From contig LR877149.1 of NCBI GenBank assembly GCA_903995115.1, positions 1,054,001 to 1,118,000 on the forward strand: DNA of 64,000 bases. Direction: 5' to 3'. Both the position numbers and the translations under genes were made by a program. The notes beneath the pieces are model-generated. The model saw only the letters and a list, made by a program, of their open reading frames with translations, was not told the origin of the DNA and did no database searches. Below, piece by piece: positions 57,134 through 64,000 of this stretch; the first letter of the stretch is position 1, and each line of letters begins with the position of its first letter. This DNA comes from Angomonas deanei (taxonomy: Eukaryota > Euglenozoa > Kinetoplastea > Trypanosomatida > Trypanosomatidae).

Positions 57134-59943
57134 ATGTATGCTAAACCGATTTCAATCTCCCGTTTGAGTGAGGTCAATGAGCAAGTGCGTGTGTACATTG
57201 AACGTCTAAAAAGTGCGGTCGTCGGGCACTCTCCCCGTATGGAGATGGAAATCTACGAGTTTACCACTTCCTTCCTCCGCGATCACTTTGAGAGGAGAAC
57301 AGATTCCGAGGAGACAGAGTACGAGTCACGTCTGGCGGTGTCTCGTCACTTGCAAGTACTCTTCGCCTCTCTCCTTTTCCTAATCGACGAGGAAATCGCG
57401 GGACGGGCAGAAGTGAACCTCTCTCACCAAATCGATACGAGCTGCAATAATCGATCGTCCTACTATATTGACAGCACCCAAAGGACCATTGCGCTCCGTT
57501 ATTTTTTTCATCTCGTCTGGTCCTCTGGCTTCTCGACCAAGAGCGTCATTGCGGCTATTTTTCCGCTTCTGGATAGAGGCGAGGTAAGCAACGGTGGGGA
57601 CAGCACGTTGATTGAGAATGTTATTGCTGATAACTTGTTGCAAGACGGTAGCTACCGGGCGAAACGCCTTTTTGTGATGAGTGTTCTGAATGCGGTCGTA
57701 CTGTGCAAACCCGAGGGCCTGCGCAGCCTCATCTCGGTGGTGCTCTTGAGCGACAAGGTGGGCCAGGAAGCCACCATCGAGGCGTGTCAAAAAGTTATTC
57801 CTCTCATCACGCAACCATTTGGAAAGGCGTTCATGTACAACGAGGAGAGCAATTCGGTATTCCTGCGTGCGGTGGAGATGGAAGAGCAGATCAAAAGGTT
57901 GAGCGAGCAGCTCCTCCCGCTATTCGCTCTAGGCACCACGAATATTGTCCAAACTGACGATGTACCGGTGGTTCTTCAGAAATAAGCAAAGCTAGCGCCA
58001 TCCTGCCACCGGAGACTCTCCAAGAAAGACTTCACGTGTGCTTAACACTGCTCACCAACACATTCATCAGCTCCCCACACAACCAGTACTCCCGCCAGTG
58101 GTACCGAGTGTTTTTCTACGTGAACAAATACCTGCTTTCCCCCGGGTTTATGGCGCTGACGCTGCGCAAAAAGTGCGTGACGAGTGACGAGACACTGCTC
58201 GCCTTGAAACGTCTTCACTGTCTGTCTCACGGCGTCGCGCTCGGCGCCGGGGCCGCATCGCTCTGCTCTGTCATGGAGGAGACCGCCCCAGGTCTCCTAT
58301 GCCTTCTGGGGATCCGTGAAAAACTCCCGACCGAGGAAAAAAGTTTGTGCGAGGCCATCGTCCAACACATAGGTGATGTACAAGCGGGGCTGGACGTTCT
58401 GTGCAGGGCTCTCGTGAAGGGATGCACTCAGGAAAGGACGCACCGATTCGCAGTGGAGAACAGAATTGAGCCCGTGATTCTTTACCAGGATGAAAGGTGC
58501 GACGTGCGAGAACGCGCGATGGGGTTGAACTTTATTTTGGGTCAAAACCGCTCCAATCTGTCGAGTGGCTTGCTATATTGTCTAGTGGAGTACTGTGCCT
58601 CGTCACGTGTGGATGGGGTCGAGCAGGGAGATGACGATTCACAACTGATTCGTATTATTGAGGAAGCGCTGTTCCACCGGGAGGCGGAGGACATCTTTGG
58701 CCCCTCCAGCACCGTCCTGTCCATTCTCCGCTTCCTTCTTCTGGTGTTGTCATTGGGAAGTGTGGTCTGCGAAAAGTGGGCGCTGGAGTTTCTCATTGCA
58801 GCCTTGTCAGGGGACTTTTTCGCAGCGCAGACTAAAAACTTGTCGGCCCAACAGCAAACGTACGCGAAAGAAAAGTTGAACGAGCTGCGCCTAGTAGTGA
58901 GTCGCGCCTGCTCGTTGAATACGGGAGGGGACACTTTCCCCAACTCTGACGCATTTGTGCAGTGCAACAAACATTTGGAGAAGGCCGTCCGTGCGTTTGC
59001 AGACGGGGAGGAAGACGCTACTTCTGTCACGGCAGAGGAGGAGGCGGTGCGCCGATTGGAAGGCTTGAAGGATGAACTTTTTCTGGCGACGGCGAAAAAC
59101 TTTGTGTCCCACATATCGGTTGCCGTGACAAACATTGAGACGCTTATTGAGGAAAGTTTTAACACTACAAAGCCCAGTGAAGGTTTGTATCCCATCGTTC
59201 AGTCTATTCTTTTGAATTTGGTGTACATTATCTTCCACATAAACGACACGACGAGCGCTACCAGAGCCATCCAGTGTCTGACGTGGATCGGCATATACCG
59301 GTTGGACTCTCCCAACTCCTCCTTCTTGTCTGGCGTACTCCTTAAGGGCCTGACGCTTTCCCCTGTGGACTACCCGGTTGGTCTTGTGAAACGGAATGGG
59401 GACGAACAGCAAAAAACATTAGCACGCATTCGCCTTTTGGATGTGGTGCTCGCCCTGTGCGACGACGACGATTGTCATCTCACTTTGCGTCACCTTGACG
59501 AGGCATGCCGCACCGCGCTGGCGAGCCCTTTTCACCACCTGCTGGTGTCGCTGTGTCGCGCGCAAGAGGATCTCTCGCTGCAGGCGGCGGCCCTCCACTG
59601 CCTGGGGCAGTACACGGTCGCCCTTTACCCGCGCGTCCCTCTCCGCATACCGCTTCACCTGGCGGAGGATGTGTTTCGACAAGGGAAACATGAAATGGTG
59701 AAGGCGGCGGCCGCTTCCATGATGCGTTGTGTGGCCGCCCTTATCGTTGACCAAGCCGCAGCGGAGGACGTGGATATTCAGGAGGTGTTTCAGCTCACAA
59801 AGGCCATGTCCAACTATTCGGCGAAGGAGACGACGACCGAAAGTTTTCAACATGCTGATATTATCAGACATCACGGAAAGTCGGCCTGTGAGGAGTTAGT
59901 GTCATATTTCCCCTCTTTGCTCATTAGTGAAGTGGCTCAGTGA
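57134..59943 (+). CDS. Large alpha-helical repeat protein, reading frame broken at about 57980
   Basis: Two open frames read as one gene of about 936 residues. The first starts at the ATG at 57134 and stops at 57985 after VPVVLQK. The second is open from at least 57961 (EISKASAILPPETLQERLHV) and has no ATG before 58150. One extra A in the run CAGAAATAAG would join them, giving ...LQKISKASAILPP. The whole protein is helix pairs like HEAT or armadillo repeats (TRAIQCLTWIGIYRL, LSLQAAALHCLGQYTVALYP, MVKAAAASMMRCVAALIVDQ). Condensin subunit CAP-G or a similar solenoid is possible, but I cannot confirm a family. Confidence 0.55.
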
Positions 59944-60060
59944 TAATGGTTTCATTGGAGTGTGGAAACGTGTTTGCTTTTCTGTAAAATTTCCTCTTTT
60001 CCTGTTTTAGTTCCTCTCAAACGTGTATGATTCGTTCTATTTTCTCACACGCACACACGT

Positions 60061-60081
60061 TCTCCCTCTCTCTCTCTCTCT
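60061..60081. repeat. CT-repeat tract
   Basis: A nearly pure CT microsatellite (TCTCCCTCTCTCTCTCTCTC) 22 bases before the eIF4E ATG. It is an ideal polypyrimidine signal for trans-splicing, although no AG follows until 60089. Confidence 0.6.
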
Positions 60082-60102
60082 ACGCCAAGAAAGAATACGA
60101 TC

Positions 60103-60690
60103 ATGTCAGCCGAAGAACAGGAGAGCAACCCTAAGCAGGAGGTGCAGGAGAAGGAGACACCCCAGAAGGAAGGACCCACGAAGAAACTTCATATGTTGAA
60201 GGATTCGTGGTCTGTATTTTACATCCCATCTAAGCGGGAGGGTGATGATTACGTAGTGGACCTCTTAGGCAGCGTTGATTCACTAGAAGGTGCCTTCGCG
60301 ATTCTAAACACCATGCCCAAAGTCACGATTCTTCCCCCCGACGACAATCTTGTGTTTTCACGGAATGGCGTCGAGCCGCGGTATGAGAACTTCACCGAAG
60401 GCATCTCAAGCATCCAAATGTACGTGAACCCCAAGAACCAGGGTGAGGATGCGGCGGAGAGACTCCTGTGTGCCTCGCTGGGAGAATGGTTTCCAAAGGA
60501 GGCGGGGGAGTCTGTTGTTCAGGTGGTCCGCTTCGCCCACAAGTTCTCCCGCTTTGCGGAACACACGGTGAGACTAGAAATATGGTTTAAAGATGAACAC
60601 GCGTCGTTGGTTCAATCCCACATTAAAACAGAGCTGCTGACCACCGTTCCCTCCGTCAAAATCTTGCCAGCTCGGTCGCTCGCTAAATGA
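60103..60690 (+). CDS. Divergent eIF4E family protein
   Basis: A cap-binding-fold translation factor of 195 residues, in the size class of the small trypanosomatid EIF4E5/EIF4E6. The fold is traced by DSWSVFYI (W36, human W43), SVDSLEGAFAILNTM (human DTVEDFWALYNHI), LVFSRNGVEPRYENF (human LFKDGIEPMWED) and ERLLCASLGEWF (human LLCLIGE.F). The cap-stacking Trp pair is replaced by tyrosines (Y50 and Y94), and the eIF4G-contacting Trp (human W73) by F65. The acidic residue after the second stacking position (E95) is kept. The first 28 residues are charged and disordered. It may bind a different cap form, such as the hypermethylated cap 4, or act without cap. Confidence 0.75.
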   Translation: MSAEEQESNPKQEVQEKETPQKEGPTKKLHMLKDSWSVFYIPSKREGDDYVVDLLGSVDSLEGAFAILNTMPKVTILPPDDNLVFSRNGVEPRYENFTEGISSIQMYVNPKNQGEDAAERLLCASLGEWFPKEAGESVVQVVRFAHKFSRFAEHTVRLEIWFKDEHASLVQSHIKTELLTTVPSVKILPARSLAK

Positions 60691-60866
60691 AAGAATAATA
60701 AAATTATAGTAACTTTAAAAAAAAAAAAAAGAGTTGTTCGACTGATTTACCAGTTAATGAATCCATATATAAAAAAAAGAAAAGAACACTCTCTTCCGGG
60801 GCACTAATTCCGGTTTGCAGCCAATTTTGATTCTTCGTGTCGACACTTGTTTCGAACCCTTTCACT

Positions 60867-60889
60867 ACTTTTTTTTTTTTTTTCTGTAG
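60867..60889 (+). promoter_or_regulatory. Probable trans-splice acceptor of LDAH gene
   Basis: About 15 T residues, then CTGTAG with the AG at 60888-60889. It supports the ATG at 60921 as the true start. Confidence 0.55.
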
Positions 60890-60920
60890 TAAATATAATC
60901 ATAATAGTCATAGCGTACGA

Positions 60921-61853
60921 ATGTCGGCAAAGAGTGCCATCGTCACCTGGACATCGCCCCAACCTCCAGAGGCAACCGTAGACCTTTTGGAGTGCCCCTC
61001 TAGCCTTCTGTCCACGCTGGCGGAACAGAAAAGTATACCTTCCGAGGGCCGTGTCAAGAAACTTCTGGTGTTTTTTCCTGGTAACCCCGGCTTGGTTCAC
61101 TTTTATGAGGAGTTTAGTCAGCAACTGTGCAACAGTGGGGTGGACGTGATAGTGGTGGGATTTGCCGGGCACAGCCTGACACCCCACAACAACGACCGTT
61201 TGTTTAGTCTGCAAGATCAGGTGGACCACGCCTGTCAGTTTGCCAAGTTTTTGCTGACAGACTTTGTGAAGAAGACCTATGGGAGCAACCTATACGTGGG
61301 CGGTCACAGTATTGGCGGCTTTGTGGCGTTGAATGTGCTTTCCGTGTTTCCAAGCTTCAAACTGTATTTTGGTTTGTGTCCGGTAGTGTCCCGCATCGCG
61401 GAGTCGGCGAATGGGCGACAGATGTTCTTCTGGGGTGTGATGGTGTTGCAGTGGATCGCGGCCTACTGTGGCTCCCTGTTTGCACTTCTCCCTATCCCCC
61501 TAAAACGCTACGTTGTGAATGCGAAAGGGGCGGACGTCAACCCGGAAATACGGAAGCTTCTAGCGGAAAAGGTGCACAAGAATCTGTTAATGAATGTCTT
61601 CTTTATGAGTATGACAGAGTACCGGTTGCTGCTGCGGCCTGATAAGCCGCTTTTGTCTTGTAATCAAGAGAAGCTGGTCATGTACTATGTGAAGAAGGAC
61701 GGTTGGTGCCCTCTCAAGCACGCAAGCGAGATTAAGGAGGCCTGTCCGCGGGTACACGCGTACATTGTAGACGAGGATTCTTCCATCCCGCACGCCTGGT
61801 GTCTACAGCACACCAAACACGTGGTGGATCATGCGGTTCTAAAATACATTTAA
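60921..61853 (+). CDS. LDAH: Lipid-droplet-associated hydrolase
   Basis: An alpha/beta-hydrolase of the LDAH family, 310 residues, found on lipid droplets and thought to act on sterol or glycerolipid esters. Motifs follow the family order: LVFFPGNPGLVHFYEEF (oxyanion region), the nucleophile elbow GGHSIGG with S130, the catalytic acid in VKKDGWCP, and the catalytic His in SSIPHAWCL. A hydrophobic hairpin near 165-195 (FFWGVMVLQWIAAYCGSLFA) could associate with the droplet monolayer. All catalytic residues are present. The ATG at 60921 fits the upstream acceptor. The identification is by the two family-specific blocks PGNPG and DGWCP. Confidence 0.85.
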   Translation: MSAKSAIVTWTSPQPPEATVDLLECPSSLLSTLAEQKSIPSEGRVKKLLVFFPGNPGLVHFYEEFSQQLCNSGVDVIVVGFAGHSLTPHNNDRLFSLQDQVDHACQFAKFLLTDFVKKTYGSNLYVGGHSIGGFVALNVLSVFPSFKLYFGLCPVVSRIAESANGRQMFFWGVMVLQWIAAYCGSLFALLPIPLKRYVVNAKGADVNPEIRKLLAEKVHKNLLMNVFFMSMTEYRLLLRPDKPLLSCNQEKLVMYYVKKDGWCPLKHASEIKEACPRVHAYIVDEDSSIPHAWCLQHTKHVVDHAVLKYI

Positions 61854-62047
61854 CTATAATACATGGAATGAAACGACGTTCTGCAAGGAATGGAAACGTT
61901 CTTTCGTGGTTTATATTGAATATTATATTTTTTTTTATCTGTTTTGTTTTTGTTGTTGGGTGTCACCGGTGTTTTCACTTTCTCTCCCTCATTGGTGAAC
62001 CCTTTGTGACGCCCCCCGCTTCACTCTTCGTTTTCAAAGCATACCCG

Positions 62048-63025
62048 ATGCCAAAAGAACCCAAACATATAATAGGCGGACACGACCTCGACAGTGTGGC
62101 AAGTTATATAGAATCCAACGATATTCGAAAAGTACTAGTATTGCTTGGGGCAGGTTGCAGTGTTGCCGCGGGTATTCCAGATTTTCGCACCCCAGGAACG
62201 GGTATTTATTACAATCTGGACAAGTACAATTTGAGTGACCCGACCGATGCCTTTTCGCTAGACCTGCTCCGGGAGAACCCTTCCATCTTTTATAACATTG
62301 CAAAGGAGATGGATCTGTGGCCTGGCAAGTTTAAGCCAACAAAAGTGCACCACTTTGTCAAGCTGCTCCACGACGAGGGCCGTCTGCTCTGCTGCTGTAC
62401 ACAGAACATTGACGGGCTAGAAACGGAGGCTGGGCTGCCAATGGAGAAGTTGGTAGAGGCGCATGGCTCATTCCGCACGGCGTCGTGCATTGAGTGCAGG
62501 GAGCGCTACGACATTGACCGGAACCGAAAGGAAGCCCAAGAGGGTGTCATATCCCATTGCGAAGCATGTGGGGGAATTGTAAAGCCGGACGTTGTGTTTT
62601 TTGGTGAACAACTACCGGAAAAGTTCTTCAAGGTGGTCATGGAGGACACAAAAGAGGCGGAACTGTTGCTTATTATAGGCACCTCCCTCAATGTGCACCC
62701 CTTTGCCGAGATACCATTTCACGTCGGTCCCCACATTCCGCGGATTGTGCTGAATATGGAGCGGGTGGGTGGTAGAATGTTTCACTTTCCGGATGATCCG
62801 CCGTACCCGTATCCCTCCGACGACGGCGAGGAAAGAGAGGAAACCGCGTCGTCCTCTAGCAGCGATGGATTTTCTCCTCACCTGCACATGGGAGGTCAGC
62901 CTGATATTCTCCGCGACTTACTGTTTCGGCAGGACTGTCAGTTTTCTGTGGAAATGTTGGCACAGGCGATGGGCCTGGGGGAGCGACTGTCACGGAAAGT
63001 GGAAGAATTTGAGGGACATTGCTAA
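62048..63025 (+). CDS. NAD-dependent deacetylase, SIR2 family (SIR2rp1/SIRT2 type)
   Basis: A class I sirtuin of 325 residues. It removes acetyl groups from lysines using NAD. Motifs: GAGCSVAAGIPDFRTPGTG (NAD binding; Cys in place of the usual Ile), CTQNIDGLE, the catalytic His in EAHGSF, a zinc site CIECRERY and CEACGG, FGEQLPEKF, and IIGTSLNVHPFA. Near 263-285 is an acidic/Ser-rich insert (SDDGEEREETASSSSSDG) typical of kinetoplastid SIR2rp1. The start is taken at the ATG at 62048; the open frame runs back to 61799 but overlaps the LDAH end and reads as hydrophobic UTR. SIR2rp1 can be cytosolic or nuclear. Confidence 0.9.
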   Translation: MPKEPKHIIGGHDLDSVASYIESNDIRKVLVLLGAGCSVAAGIPDFRTPGTGIYYNLDKYNLSDPTDAFSLDLLRENPSIFYNIAKEMDLWPGKFKPTKVHHFVKLLHDEGRLLCCCTQNIDGLETEAGLPMEKLVEAHGSFRTASCIECRERYDIDRNRKEAQEGVISHCEACGGIVKPDVVFFGEQLPEKFFKVVMEDTKEAELLLIIGTSLNVHPFAEIPFHVGPHIPRIVLNMERVGGRMFHFPDDPPYPYPSDDGEEREETASSSSSDGFSPHLHMGGQPDILRDLLFRQDCQFSVEMLAQAMGLGERLSRKVEEFEGHC

Positions 63026-63149
63026 TACGATTAATGATACACTAAAAAAAAAAAAAAACACAATAAACGGTAGTCGCACTTGTCGACGGTGATCTTTTGT
63101 TTCGTTTTGTTTTTGAAATCCACTGTCCATTTGATTCTCTCATCCTTCA

Positions 63150-63167
63150 CTTTTTTTTTTTTATCAG
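63150..63167 (+). promoter_or_regulatory. Probable trans-splice acceptor of pelota gene
   Basis: A 12-T run then ATCAG, with the AG at 63166-63167 and the ATG at 63219. Confidence 0.5.
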
Positions 63168-63218
63168 GATTTTTATCCGAATCAGTGAACTCTATTAGAT
63201 ACCTATACCAACCCTAAT

Positions 63219-64000
63219 ATGAAGCTTATTAAAAAAGTGATGCACTCCACTGGGGAGATGGAGGCGAAGGTCTCTCTCACCACATCCGAGGACCTCTGGA
63301 ATTTGTATAACATTATAGTTCCCGGCGATTTGTTAGAAGCCGTGACAAGACGTAAAGTTCAAAAGGAGAACAGCGTGGGCACGGTGGCGACGGAGGTGAA
63401 GACTCTCAACCTCCGCATCGAGGTGATACGGGTAGAGTTCACCCCGGATGAGCTCCGCGTCCAGGGCGTCAACAAGACCCCCAACACACACGTCACCCTC
63501 GGTGCGCACCACACACTGACGATTCACTACGACCCTCCGCAAACGGTGACGTTTGTGAAAAAGGAGTGGGATGAGGTGGCAAAAGAGCGGCTGCAGGACG
63601 CGTGCAACCAGGAGGGCAAGTGCGACACAGCGGCGATCCTTATGGATATGGGGGTAGCAAACGTCATCTTAGTCACGCCCTCCCTGATGATTTCAAAGGC
63701 AAAAGTGGAGGTCACCATTTCCAAAAAGCACAAGAATGACGGTAGCGCGCGGGATAAGAGTATTGTAAAGTTTTTCAAGCAGACCTTAGACGCCGTTTTC
63801 GCACACATTGATATAGAAAAACTGAAACTCATCCTTCTGTGCTCTCCGGGGCACGTGCGCGATGAATTCTTCGCCTACATGAAGGAACAGTCGATGCGCT
63901 CCGACGACATGCGCTCCCGCCTGCTGCAGAAAAACTTGTCCAAATTTGTACTAGTCAAGGTGAACTCCTGCACCCATGACGGTCTGCGGGAGGCATTTTT
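63219..64000 (+). CDS. PELO: Pelota/Dom34 ribosome-rescue factor, 5' part (runs off window)
   Basis: The first 260 codons of pelota, which with Hbs1 splits stalled ribosomes in no-go and non-stop decay. It starts at the ATG at 63219 (MKLIKKVMHSTGEMEAKVSL). The N-terminal Sm-like domain carries TSEDLWNLYNIIVPGDLLEA and TRRKVQKENS. The central domain begins near 135 with AAILMDMGVANVILVTPS and runs on with ISKKHKNDGSARDKSIVKFF. The block LKLILLCSPGHVRDEFFAYM is conserved in the family ('VIASPGF.KD.F..Y'). The pelota central domain lacks the eRF1 GGQ motif, and none is seen here. No stop is reached by 64000, so the gene is cut by the window edge. Confidence 0.9.
   Translation, partial: MKLIKKVMHSTGEMEAKVSLTTSEDLWNLYNIIVPGDLLEAVTRRKVQKENSVGTVATEVKTLNLRIEVIRVEFTPDELRVQGVNKTPNTHVTLGAHHTLTIHYDPPQTVTFVKKEWDEVAKERLQDACNQEGKCDTAAILMDMGVANVILVTPSLMISKAKVEVTISKKHKNDGSARDKSIVKFFKQTLDAVFAHIDIEKLKLILLCSPGHVRDEFFAYMKEQSMRSDDMRSRLLQKNLSKFVLVKVNSCTHDGLREAF

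Noticed and set aside
61799-62047. Upstream extension of the SIR2 frame
   Set aside because: It overlaps the end of LDAH, is hydrophobic and T-rich, and lacks an ATG at its first codon; the Met at 62048 fits the family.
1-64000. Mobile elements, virus-like elements, CRISPR arrays, tRNA or rRNA genes
   Set aside because: No reverse transcriptase, transposase, integrase or capsid sequence, no terminal repeats or regular spacer array, and no tRNA or rRNA signature was seen on either strand.

Overview
The window reads as one stretch of a kinetoplastid (trypanosomatid-type) nuclear chromosome. About 42 protein genes lie head to tail, all on the + strand, roughly one per 1.5 kb. Spacers are AT-rich, mostly 150-500 bases, and carry a pyrimidine run followed by AG upstream of many start codons. 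That layout fits a polycistronic unit whose mRNAs are cut apart by trans-splicing and polyadenylation. No cis-intron is needed for any gene and the standard genetic code works throughout. The clearest taxonomic marker is a gene matching the RNA-editing uridylyltransferase RET2, with its catalytic Asp residues at 96, 98 and 266, which ties the organism to kinetoplast U-insertion/deletion editing. I cannot name the species. I see no transposons, viral elements, CRISPR arrays, tRNAs or rRNAs.

Layout. 1-6.2 kb: 3' part of a sphingosine kinase, a pentapeptide-repeat protein, a syntaxin-6-type SNARE, EMC7, a small unknown protein and an unusual ER thioredoxin-fold protein. 6.4-15 kb: axonemal CFAP61 (frame broken), two almost identical mitochondrial HSP10 genes around a hotdog-fold protein, a PPR protein and a taxilin-like coiled coil. 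15-25.5 kb: a likely mitochondrial protein with a dsRBD-like tail, two unrecognised proteins, an LRR protein, a TRF4-type poly(A) polymerase and GPN2. 25.5-36.5 kb: an importin-beta protein, ATP synthase subunit c, a TMEM242-like membrane protein, NUBP2/Cfd1, PUS1, a small CxxC protein, an ALKBH8-like gene broken in three places and RET2. 36.5-49 kb: a TPR protein, a large probable mitochondrial protein, VPS52, a membrane-anchored nucleoside-hydrolase-like protein, a cyclin and FolD. 49-64 kb: an ankyrin-PFK2/FBPase2 with a lost phosphatase nucleophile, CFIm25, a small unknown, mitochondrial EngA, two frame-broken large helical proteins, a divergent eIF4E, LDAH, a SIR2 deacetylase and the 5' part of pelota.

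Functionally the stretch is a housekeeping mix. Many products are mitochondrial (HSP10 twice, PPR, ATP synthase c, RET2, EngA, probably two more). Others serve RNA processing and translation (ncPAP, CFIm25, PUS1, ALKBH8, eIF4E, pelota) or membrane traffic (SNARE, EMC7, VPS52). As usual for kinetoplastids, neighbours need not share a pathway. Several genes carry single-base frame breaks, some at short homopolymers, so sequencing error must be weighed against real gene decay. The most interesting points are the conversion-like HSP10 pair, the RHG-to-RPG change in FBPase2, the all-tyrosine/phenylalanine eIF4E pocket, the subunit c/TMEM242-like neighbour pair, and a coding signal in a shifted frame behind PUS1.
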